Shown here: in pieces, positions 1-5,009 of the stretch
Numbering within the stretch: position 1 is the first letter of the stretch
How the letters are laid out: the number at the start of each line of letters is the position of its first letter
NCBI GenBank assembly: GCA_009840065.1
Contig: VXON01000034.1
Coordinates: forward strand, 1-5,803
Length of the DNA stretch: 5,803 nucleotides
Direction: 5' to 3'
Source of the DNA: Cenarchaeum sp. SB0662_bin_33
GTDB lineage: Archaea; Thermoproteota; Nitrososphaeria; Nitrososphaerales; Nitrosopumilaceae
Position numbers and translations under genes: made by a program
Notes under the pieces: model-generated
Seen by the model: only the letters and a program-made list of their open reading frames with translations
The model's database searches: none
What the model was told of the DNA's origin: nothing

Positions 1-19
1 TGCAAAAGTCATTTAGGGA

Positions 20-104
20 ATCTGCCATCAAAGGGGGGTTTCTGCATAACCACTACTTGGCACTGATGGATAGTGGAGAATAACGTACCAACCCCCCACG
101 AACC
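20..104 (+). mobile_element. orphan insertion-sequence end (relic of the same family as the element at 831-1996)
   Basis: Positions 55-81 are identical over 27 bases to the reverse complement of 851-877, the transposase-3'-side end of the insertion sequence further right. The outermost part, ACGTACCAAC followed two bases later by CCCACGAACC (85-104), instead matches the other end of that element at 1975-1996. A weaker resemblance (CTGCCA near 22, TCTGC near 41) extends inward. The outer tip lies at 104, so any transposase body would have lain to the left. No transposase coding sequence is recognisable in 1-54. This is either a solo end left by deletion or the edge of a second copy outside the window. 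Confidence 0.6.
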
Positions 105-124
105 GGGGTTGGTGCGTTATTCTC
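76..124. repeat. 20-bp stem hairpin at the 3' end of the minus-strand operon
   Basis: The left arm 76-95 (GAGAATAACG then TACCAACCCC) pairs with the right arm 105-124 across a 9-base loop, CCACGAACC. All 20 positions pair, with a single G-T wobble, and further wobble/AU pairs extend the stem to about 73-127. Each arm is a copy of the insertion-sequence tip motif (compare GGTTGGTGC at 839-847), so the structure looks like two element ends abutted outer tip to outer tip. It starts 8 bases beyond the stop codon of the membrane-protein gene on the minus strand. It may therefore shape the 3' end of that transcript, but no T-tract follows, so calling it a terminator would be a guess. Confidence 0.8.
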
Positions 125-132
125 TATATGTA

Positions 133-516
133 TTAGCCGGCATATACTGCACCATACTTTCTCAAATACCAATACAGTTTTAGTAGTCGTATAGATGCGA
201 TAAATAATGCCGATGCACCCACATAGAACCACCACTCTGGGTTTTGTTTGAGTATGGCCACCCCTACTGCAACCACTGTCGCGGCTAGTATCAGTGAAAA
301 AAGTATTGTGCCGTTTGTGCCCGCTGTGCGGCTGGCAGCATATATTCTAACGGGCAGGCCATGCTGTATAGCAAAGATTAGCCAGAACGCGCCAAGCAGC
401 AGGCATGAAATGGCGAACGTCTGACCTGATGTATGTTGAATATGCATTGCGCAAATGATTCCACCAGCTATAGTAAATGCCAGTCCTATGGCATCTAGCC
501 AACCCCTTATCTTCAT
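133..516 (-). CDS. small four-helix integral membrane protein, function unknown
   Basis: A 127-residue protein that I do not recognise by family. Four hydrophobic stretches are clear: about residues 8-26, 33-52, 69-89 and 96-115. They are separated by short polar loops, including a basic/polar loop around 53-68, and the chain ends in a basic tail (LRKYG). No signal peptide or catalytic motif is seen. The ATG start at 516 is chosen because it overlaps the TGA of the preceding 45-aa gene as ATGA, which implies translational coupling. It is the last gene of a three-gene minus-strand unit. The 20-bp hairpin at 76-124 follows the stop closely. A role as membrane anchor, holin-like protein or small transporter subunit cannot be told apart from sequence alone. 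Confidence 0.8.
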   Translation of the reverse strand: MKIRGWLDAIGLAFTIAGGIICAMHIQHTSGQTFAISCLLLGAFWLIFAIQHGLPVRIYAASRTAGTNGTILFSLILAATVVAVGVAILKQNPEWWFYVGASALFIASIRLLKLYWYLRKYGAVYAG

Positions 517-650
517 AGTAACCCCAAACTGGATAATATATGTCTCACCAATGCGTGCAGGACGGCAACTGACATATAAGGAGCTAATTCAATAAGGATC
601 TTTGTTAGCAGTTGTCGAGCTAGTTCCCGTTTTTCACCATCCGAGGTCAT
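513..650 (-). CDS. 45-aa small protein, middle gene of the minus-strand operon, function unknown
   Basis: This short frame reads MTSDGEKRELARQLLTKI, followed by a mostly helical, leucine-rich, partly hydrophobic stretch to the C-terminus (residues about 18-45, LIELAPYMSVAVLHALV onward). It could be an amphipathic or single membrane-associated helix. Support for being real comes from context: its ATG at 650 overlaps the TGA of the upstream 48-aa frame (ATGA, 647-650), and its own TGA overlaps the ATG of the membrane-protein gene (ATGA, 513-516). Two consecutive four-base overlaps in one direction are unlikely by chance. There is no recognisable family. It may be a subunit or regulator of the membrane protein encoded next. 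Confidence 0.6.
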   Translation of the reverse strand: MTSDGEKRELARQLLTKILIELAPYMSVAVLHALVRHILSSLGLL

Positions 651-793
651 TCCAGTGATCTTATGGTAGCCTCAACACTCTCGCGCATCTTCTCTATAAC
701 TTCTGGCGGTATGGGATCATCACCAGACAAGCCGGGCGGAACCATATCTAATAGCCCTTCTACACATGAAATAGCATCTTCTTTGTATCCCAC
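647..793 (-). CDS. 48-aa acidic small protein, first gene of the minus-strand operon, function unknown
   Basis: The frame runs from a GTG at 793 (VGYKEDAISCVEGLLDMV at the N-terminus) through a proline/glycine-rich acidic middle (PPGLSGDDPIPPEV, about residues 19-32) to a charged helix ending SLE. The TAA two codons upstream limits the start. GTG 793 is preferred because a TTTATATA box (822-815 on the minus strand) is centred about 25.5 bases before it, the spacing expected for leaderless archaeal transcription. Its stop overlaps the next gene as ATGA. An internal ATG at codon 17 is an alternative start but lacks such support. No family is recognised; the composition suggests a soluble protein. 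Confidence 0.55.
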   Translation of the reverse strand: MGYKEDAISCVEGLLDMVPPGLSGDDPIPPEVIEKMRESVEATIRSLE

Positions 794-814
794 ACCTTAC
801 ATAGGAACTTGTAA

Positions 815-822
815 TATATAAA
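815..822 (-). promoter_or_regulatory. TATA box of the minus-strand three-gene operon
   Basis: TTTATATA on the minus strand, preceded by an A-rich BRE-like stretch. Its centre is about 25.5 bases upstream of the GTG at 793, consistent with a leaderless transcript starting at or next to the start codon. The box lies only 8 bases from the left tip of the insertion sequence (831), so DNA further upstream has been replaced by the element. Confidence 0.6.
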
Positions 823-902
823 TTTAGGATGGTAGATGGGTTGGTGCATAATTCTCCACTATCCATCAGTGCCAAGTTTTTAGCAGAGACTTGTGCGCAA
901 GT

Positions 903-913
903 CCCACTGGCAG
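903..913. repeat. subterminal inverted repeat, left copy
   Basis: CCCACTGGCAG is the exact reverse complement of 1941-1951. It lies just downstream of the transposase stop (918), about 72 bases from the left tip, next to a small hairpin ACTTG-TGCG-CAAGT (889-902). It may be an internal transposase-binding site. Confidence 0.5.
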
Positions 914-917
914 TATC

Positions 918-1827
918 TTACACTGCCTCCGGCGGGACCCCATATGAGGGTATCGGTATGCCTAGGCGATTGGCCCACCGGAACCGGCTATATTCTAGGA
1001 TATGGCCCTCCCCTTGGCGAACCGCTTTCTGTTGTCGTCGCGGATGAACCTACAGTGCAGCTGGTGTCCTCGGGTCTCTTCGGCTCCAAATATTCCTTCT
1101 ATTGCATCGCTTAGAGCGTACTCGTTTGGGTTGAACAGTGTGGTAGTCTTTATTTTGCTGGGTTTGGAACTGTTGATGGCATCCTTCCTCTGCTTGCTGC
1201 CTAGTATCATTCCCTTGGCAGTTTTGGTCTGAATTATGTACACGATCAGTGTTAACCCACCTGCCCTTCAGATGGAATTCGTGATGCCTGATATTATAAG
1301 GCAACATAACAGTGTCGTTGACATAGCCAGGTGTTCCAACCGCAGACAGCACTATCTGTAGGCCCAAAATGGCTGCCATACGGTACTGCAAGTATGTCTT
1401 TTGTCGTGTCTGGACAAAATCCTGATGTTGGGCCGCTCAACTTTTTTGTCTCCACCCCGCTGCTGTCAACTCCCAGTGGCGCGGTTGCCTCTCCAGCCTC
1501 AGCCAGACAGCGACGTGCGGTCTCTGCCAGCATCATATTTAGCCAGTCGGGTGGGATAGTCTGCATGTGTCTGACCAACGTGCTATGGTCTGGGGTGGGC
1601 TCGTGACTCCAAGGTGTACTCATATCAGATTCAGTTTGGCGGTATGTCTCGTTGTCGGCCAACATCTAGAGGTCAGTTTTTCCTTGGAGTGGATGGGGGG
1701 TCTGCCACGGGTTTTTGAGCCGGTATGCGGGGCTGGATTCTCATATATCAGTGTCTTTTGCATATGGGGTACCTTGGTCTCCCTAGTAATATCGCCAGTA
1801 TCCTTTCCGTCTCTTATGTTTAATCAT
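918..1827 (-). pseudogene. degraded DDE transposase (IS5-like)
   Basis: Reading from ATG 1827, the frame gives a basic N-terminus (MIKHKRRKGYWRYY). In-frame stops fall at 1783-1785, 1741-1743 (at a position where a Trp is expected) and 1666-1668. The frame continues as a typical transposase core with PDHSTL and the first catalytic Asp in GVDSSG. A frameshift near 1392 leads to AAILGLQIV and GYVNDTVMLP, which carries the second Asp. A further shift near 1210 leads to KQRKDAINS, then IEGIFGAEE with the catalytic Glu, then HQLHCRFI and KGRAIS. A TAG at 995-997 sits where the family usually has Trp-Asn. The C-terminus, RWANRLGIPIPSYG, is in yet another frame and ends at 918. The segment between LQGKTDL and the YRQTE stretch (about 1665) looks shortened, suggesting an internal deletion. 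All three DDE residues survive, but no full protein can be made. Confidence 0.85.
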
Positions 1828-1869
1828 TATAGAGATAGTATTAAGATCGCGCTATAAGTATTTAGATCT

Positions 1870-1886
1870 TATAGTACGGTACTATA
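1870..1886. repeat. perfect 8-bp inverted repeat upstream of the transposase start
   Basis: TATAGTAC, one G, then GTACTATA. It lies about 43 bases upstream of the transposase ATG on the minus strand, just beyond a possible TATA-like stretch (CTTATAG near 1852-1858). It could be an operator for transposase expression or an internal binding site. A related sequence (TAGTATACCGTATTATAC) occurs at the TnpB relic promoter. Confidence 0.45.
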
Positions 1887-1940
1887 CATAAATAGATAAG
1901 ATTTTTCAGTCTGACACTTAAGAAACCAACGTTGTTCAGG

Positions 1941-1951
1941 CTGCCAGTGGG
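1941..1951. repeat. subterminal inverted repeat, right copy
   Basis: CTGCCAGTGGG, the exact reverse complement of 903-913, about 45 bases from the right tip of the insertion sequence. The unequal distance from the two tips (about 72 and 45 bases) resembles asymmetric internal transposase sites, but this is inference. Confidence 0.5.
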
Positions 1952-2002
1952 TAATATGATCTTAAATCAGATTTACGTACCAACTACCCACGAACCAAAA
2001 TC

Positions 2003-2010
2003 CTTAATTA
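2003..2010 (+). promoter_or_regulatory. possible TATA box of the ureohydrolase gene
   Basis: CTTAATTA is centred about 33 bases before the ATG at 2040, which would allow a leader of roughly 7 bases. No Shine-Dalgarno motif is seen before the ATG. The box starts only 7 bases outside the right tip of the insertion sequence. Other AT-rich stretches (CATATACTTTGATATAATA, 2022-2040) are too close to the start to serve as the box for a leaderless transcript. Confidence 0.3.
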
Positions 2011-2039
2011 TGAACTAGTTGCATATACTTTGATATAAT

Positions 2040-3152
2040 ATGGGGATGGAATTTTATGGTGATGACTATCGGGGCGCCGATGTAGCCCCGTTTGTAGGTA
2101 TTAACACATTTCTACACTTGCCGTGGATAAAGAACTATGAGGAGCTACAGCAGGTCAAGCCTGATGTGGCCATAGTCGGAGAACCATTTGATTTTGGTAC
2201 TACCATACGGCCCGGTGCACGATACGGTCCCCGCGCCCTCAGGGCAGCATCAACTATTCCATCACCACCCTACGAGCGATTCAATATTGAAACGGGGGCG
2301 GATCCGTTTGGAACATTTAGGACTATTGATTATGGTGATGTCAATGTGTCACCGGGTGATGTAATCGAGTCCCACAAGAGAATGTCACAGAAGGTTAAGG
2401 AGGTGTTGGAGCAGGATGGTATCCCCGTAATGCTAGGAGGGGATCACTCCATTACATATGCAAATGTGCGCGCCTTTGCCAAAAAATACAAGAATATAGG
2501 TATGATACATTTTGATACGCACGCAGACTGCGCACCGCAGGGACTAACTGGATACAAGTATGATCATGGCGCCCACATACGCCGAATTATGGAGATGGGG
2601 TGTCTAAGAGGTAGAAACTACTCCTTGGTAGGTCCGCGGGGATACTGGCCAGGGCCGGATCTCTACAAATGGATGTCTGATCAAGATTTTCAATGGTTTA
2701 CCATGCTGGATGTTGAAGAGTTGGGGATTGATTATATAGCAAAAGAGATAGCAGATAGGGCAAATGATGGGACGGATGCAGTATACCTTAGTTGGGACAT
2801 TGACTCGTTTGATCCCGCATATGCACCTGGTACCGGTGAGCCTGAACCCAACGGTCTGACATCTAGGGAGGGAATACGTATGATACGTCTCCTCTCCAAA
2901 TCCTTTGATCCTGACAGGTTTGCAATGGATCTTGTGGAAGTGTCGCCGGCGTATGATGTAAGCGATAACAGCTCATACAACGGCGGTATTACATCGGGCC
3001 TAGGGCAAAGACTAGTGATAGAACTGCTGGCGGGACTCTCACTGACCAAGAGAGGTCTGGAAGGAGGCAGCCCCATAAGGCCCCGAGACTACAGGGGTAC
3101 GGGTAACACCTATAATTTTGGTAATCCCGCATCTAGCATACCCAAACGTTGA
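2040..3152 (+). CDS. arginase/agmatinase-superfamily ureohydrolase (substrate unproven)
   Basis: This 370-aa protein belongs to the family of dinuclear-metal enzymes that hydrolyse guanidino groups to urea and an amine. The signature blocks are intact: GGDHS (133-137, ligand His136), HFDTHAD (157-163, ligands Asp159, His161, Asp163) and SWDIDSFDPAYAPGTG (251-266, ligands Asp253, Asp255). The block RPGARYGPRALR (57-68) is also family-typical. After APGTG the usual TPE-x-GG reads EPEPNG (267-272), so the first position is Glu rather than Thr and one Gly is Asn. The protein is longer than the usual 290-310 aa, with about 40 extra residues before the core and a Gly/Pro/Arg-rich tail of about 30 (341-370). 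That length recalls guanidine hydrolases (GdmH-like) as well as agmatinases. The ATG at 2040 is used; codon 3 (2046) is an alternative. The TGA overlaps the next start, so the two genes are coupled. The likely role is cytosolic release of urea from agmatine, guanidine or a related compound. Confidence 0.88.
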   Translation: MGMEFYGDDYRGADVAPFVGINTFLHLPWIKNYEELQQVKPDVAIVGEPFDFGTTIRPGARYGPRALRAASTIPSPPYERFNIETGADPFGTFRTIDYGDVNVSPGDVIESHKRMSQKVKEVLEQDGIPVMLGGDHSITYANVRAFAKKYKNIGMIHFDTHADCAPQGLTGYKYDHGAHIRRIMEMGCLRGRNYSLVGPRGYWPGPDLYKWMSDQDFQWFTMLDVEELGIDYIAKEIADRANDGTDAVYLSWDIDSFDPAYAPGTGEPEPNGLTSREGIRMIRLLSKSFDPDRFAMDLVEVSPAYDVSDNSSYNGGITSGLGQRLVIELLAGLSLTKRGLEGGSPIRPRDYRGTGNTYNFGNPASSIPKR

Positions 3153-3499
3153 TTATTGATATAGTTGTGCAGGGAGATCTGGACACTGTCCCAGCACAAT
3201 ACACATTCCAATATGATGATGTGTTTGCTACATCAGTAAGCAATACTAAACGTTTACTGAGCAACGGGTACAGGATTAACATAAACCAGACCGTACTTTT
3301 ACTGGCGGATATGGTCGTTAACCTAGCAAGAGATGGCCATAACAGAGAATACATACAACAAAGAGTAGGCAGCCTGATTCGTCCCGAACAGGTAATGATT
3401 GGTGTGCCGGAGATGACTCGTCATTTGGAGTTTAAGGTGGGTACAAATTGCACGATTACAATTTGCAGGCCAATTTTATATAATAATAAAAAATCATGA
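3149..3499 (+). CDS. urease gamma-subunit-like (UreA-like) small protein
   Basis: A 116-aa protein. Residues about 25-110 align well from memory with urease gamma subunits: KRLLSNGYRININQTVLLLA corresponds to the ERRLARGLKLNYPESVALIS region, LARDG (59-63) to GARDG, RPEQVMIGVPEM (78-89) to REQVMEGVPEM, and CRPI (106-109) to the C-terminal HNPI. The FPDG loop of UreA is shortened here. About 24 extra residues precede the domain and a short basic tail (YNNKKS) follows; UreA is usually about 100 aa. No ureB or ureC lies in the window. The TTG start at 3149 overlaps the TGA of the ureohydrolase (TTGA); a GTG at 3167 is an alternative. The coupling suggests that the two proteins are made together. 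It may be a true urease subunit encoded apart, or a UreA fold adapted as a partner of the hydrolase. It may not be catalytic: urease's active site is on UreC. Confidence 0.75.
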   Translation: MIIDIVVQGDLDTVPAQYTFQYDDVFATSVSNTKRLLSNGYRININQTVLLLADMVVNLARDGHNREYIQQRVGSLIRPEQVMIGVPEMTRHLEFKVGTNCTITICRPILYNNKKS

Positions 3500-3528
3500 C
3501 TTAAATCTGCTGCAAAATCAACGTCATG

Positions 3529-3536
3529 CTAAAAAG
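3529..3536 (+). promoter_or_regulatory. possible TATA box of the TPR-protein gene
   Basis: CTAAAAAG is centred about 25.5 bases before the GTG at 3558, the leaderless spacing also seen at two other genes in this window. The sequence is a weaker match to a TATA box than those. CTTAAATC at 3500-3507 is a second candidate that would give a leader of roughly 28 bases. Confidence 0.35.
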
Positions 3537-3557
3537 GTATGATGGTATAAGGTTATT

Positions 3558-4781
3558 GTGCTGAAAAAATCCGAGAATGAGTGGTATTATCTGGAGCAGG
3601 GTCAATATTGGGAGGGGTATCGCGAGTACAAAAAGGCGGTATCCGCATATAGACAGGCCCTAGGTATAAACCCCAGAAATAGTGTGGCAAACCTGCGCAT
3701 GGGTATATCACTGTATAAATTAGGCCATTATAATGATGCCCTGAAATGTTTTGATACAGCGCAAAATTCATCTAGTGTACAACTTGAGGCCATGTATAGA
3801 CGTAGTTTGACTCTGGAAAAGCTGGGTTTGTACGACGAGGCTATATCAGTATTAAATTTAATATTAAAACACGACCAGCACAACTATAATGCCAAGATTG
3901 CCATGGCCGCTTGTAAATGTGGAGTAAAGGAATACAATGAATCTATCAAATATTTGGATGATGTCCTCCGGGAGAATCCGTGTAATTCATGGGCATTGTA
4001 CACCAAAAGTCGCGTATTGGGCCGAATGAATTTAGAGTCACAATCCGTCTTTTATTTAAAAAAGGCCCTGGAAGCAGACTCTGTAAATTCCATGGATATG
4101 TCCAAGCGGGGCCGGAATCTGTCCCAAGGTGGAAAACATCAGGAGGCCATGGAATGGTACAGTCGTGCCTTGGATATTGATCAAAAAAATATTGATGCAT
4201 TGTTGGGAAAGGCTCAGATACTGGACATGGTAGGATTTTCACACAAGGATGTGTTTCCATATTTGGATAAAATACTAGCCATAGACCCTCATCATACAGA
4301 TACCCTAATGACAAAGGGTCTGATATGCGATCGAAAAGGGATGTTTAAAAAAGCCGTAGAATATTTTGAGAAGGTGTTAGATATGGACCCAAATAATGTA
4401 CGGGCCCTATACAGCAAAGGAATAACACTATACTCGCTAAAGAATGCCAAGGGGGCCCGATTCTTCTGTGAAAGTGCCCTGCTTAGAGAGCCGAACAATG
4501 TAATGGCCATAGGCAGTATGATTTGGTTGTTGGATCATGAAGGAGAGTATGAGGAGGCGCTAGTACATTGTGATAAGGCATTGAGCATAAACCCTAACTT
4601 TGTATACGCATTAAGCTACAAGGGAAAGATACTCCTATCTCTAAAAAAATACACTGAAGCCATCTCATGTTATGACAAGGTACTAGAGATGGACCCCGAG
4701 AACCGTCGAGCCGCATACCACCTAGAGAAAGCCAAGGAGAAGGTTGCCAAAAAGAGACCGGGATTCGGTATGTTTCGATGA
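3558..4781 (+). CDS. tetratricopeptide-repeat (TPR) protein
   Basis: A 407-aa protein built almost wholly from about eleven 34-residue TPR units, starting at residue 9 and ending near 384. Typical units are YKLGHYNDALKCFDTA (53-68), KLGLYDEAISVLNLIL (88-103), GKHQEAMEWYSRALDIDQ (192-209), GMFKKAVEYFEKVLDMDPNN (261-280) and KKYTEAISCYDKVLEMDPEN (363-382), each with the Gly/Ala/Pro positions of the consensus. A short basic tail (KEKVAKKRPGFGMFR) ends the protein. There is no signal peptide, membrane helix or enzymatic domain, so it is probably a cytosolic scaffold for protein-protein contacts. The start is the GTG at 3558, the first possible start after an in-frame TGA upstream. It follows the UreA-like gene in the same direction after 58 bases and probably has its own promoter, so a functional link with the upstream pair is not established. 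Confidence 0.85.
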   Translation: MLKKSENEWYYLEQGQYWEGYREYKKAVSAYRQALGINPRNSVANLRMGISLYKLGHYNDALKCFDTAQNSSSVQLEAMYRRSLTLEKLGLYDEAISVLNLILKHDQHNYNAKIAMAACKCGVKEYNESIKYLDDVLRENPCNSWALYTKSRVLGRMNLESQSVFYLKKALEADSVNSMDMSKRGRNLSQGGKHQEAMEWYSRALDIDQKNIDALLGKAQILDMVGFSHKDVFPYLDKILAIDPHHTDTLMTKGLICDRKGMFKKAVEYFEKVLDMDPNNVRALYSKGITLYSLKNAKGARFFCESALLREPNNVMAIGSMIWLLDHEGEYEEALVHCDKALSINPNFVYALSYKGKILLSLKKYTEAISCYDKVLEMDPENRRAAYHLEKAKEKVAKKRPGFGMFR

Positions 4782-4797
4782 TTCCATTACTAACAGA

Positions 4798-4803
4798 TTT
4801 TTT
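4798..4803 (+). terminator. T-tract terminator after the TPR gene
   Basis: Six T residues, continuing as TTAATTAAAA, begin 17 bases past the TPR stop codon. A U-rich tract without a strong stem is the common archaeal terminator form. The rest of the gap up to 4979 holds no convincing gene, RNA or repeat. Confidence 0.4.
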
Positions 4804-4979
4804 AATTAAAACATAATCATTGTAAAAAATTTGAATATGCACAATCCAAATCAGGAATTGTACTAGGTCAGCCGGGCGCAACATCTATGAATAAAGAGGG
4901 AATTATATACAAAAGTACACAACCCCGATTCTGAGAGTTAATACCTGAACCACGGAACGCGTCCATACAGCAACTCCTC

Positions 4980-4987
4980 CTTAAATA
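4980..4987 (+). promoter_or_regulatory. TATA box of the TnpB relic
   Basis: CTTAAATA is centred 26.5 bases before the GTG at 5010, matching leaderless archaeal architecture. It is followed by a partly palindromic stretch (TAGTATACCGTATTATAC, 4989-5006). The promoter looks better preserved than the gene it serves. Confidence 0.55.
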
Positions 4988-5009
4988 CTAGTATACCGTA
5001 TTATACATC

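Larger units (their letters stand above)
831..1996 (-). mobile_element. inactive IS5-like DDE insertion sequence, about 1.17 kb
   Basis: The ends form imperfect terminal inverted repeats. The left tip begins GGTAGATGGGTTGGTGCATA (831-850). The right tip, read on the minus strand from 1996, begins GGTTCGTGGGTAGTTGGTAC. These align with one 3-base gap, and the similarity continues into TAATTCT/TAAATCT. An 11-bp subterminal inverted repeat (CCCACTGGCAG at 903-913, CTGCCAGTGGG at 1941-1951) lies inside both ends. Between them is a degraded transposase on the minus strand (918-1827). The length fits the usual 1.0-1.3 kb of IS5-type elements. No convincing target-site duplication is seen; the flanks are TTAGGAT and AAAATCC. 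A perfect 8-bp palindrome sits near the transposase start (1870-1886). Confidence 0.75.

Noticed and set aside
53..235. 60-aa minus-strand frame
   Set aside because: It overlaps the membrane-protein gene in another frame and then translates the hairpin and insertion-sequence end; its C-terminal match to the frame at 829 only reflects the shared inverted repeat.
829..1047. 72-aa plus-strand frame starting at the insertion-sequence tip
   Set aside because: It covers the terminal repeat and then runs antisense to the transposase relic, so it is a shadow. The other plus-strand frames between 893 and 1857 are shadows for the same reason.
2732..3076. 114-aa open frame antisense to the ureohydrolase
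   Set aside because: It mirrors the codon pattern of the well-supported ureohydrolase and has low-complexity Ser/Pro/Leu composition.
4594..4884. 96-aa open frame on the minus strand, starting MLRPADLVQF
   Set aside because: Most of it lies antisense to the end of the TPR gene; it has no family features and its start lies in an intergenic region without a suitably placed promoter.
726..4885. AGCCGGGCG repeated near 730 and near 4870 with some matching bases after it
   Set aside because: The shared stretch is short, one copy is coding, and reading frames around it do not correspond; probably chance.
4782..5009. Possible RNA gene or element end in the gap before the TnpB relic
   Set aside because: No cloverleaf, conserved arm or strong hairpin was found apart from the promoter-proximal palindrome.
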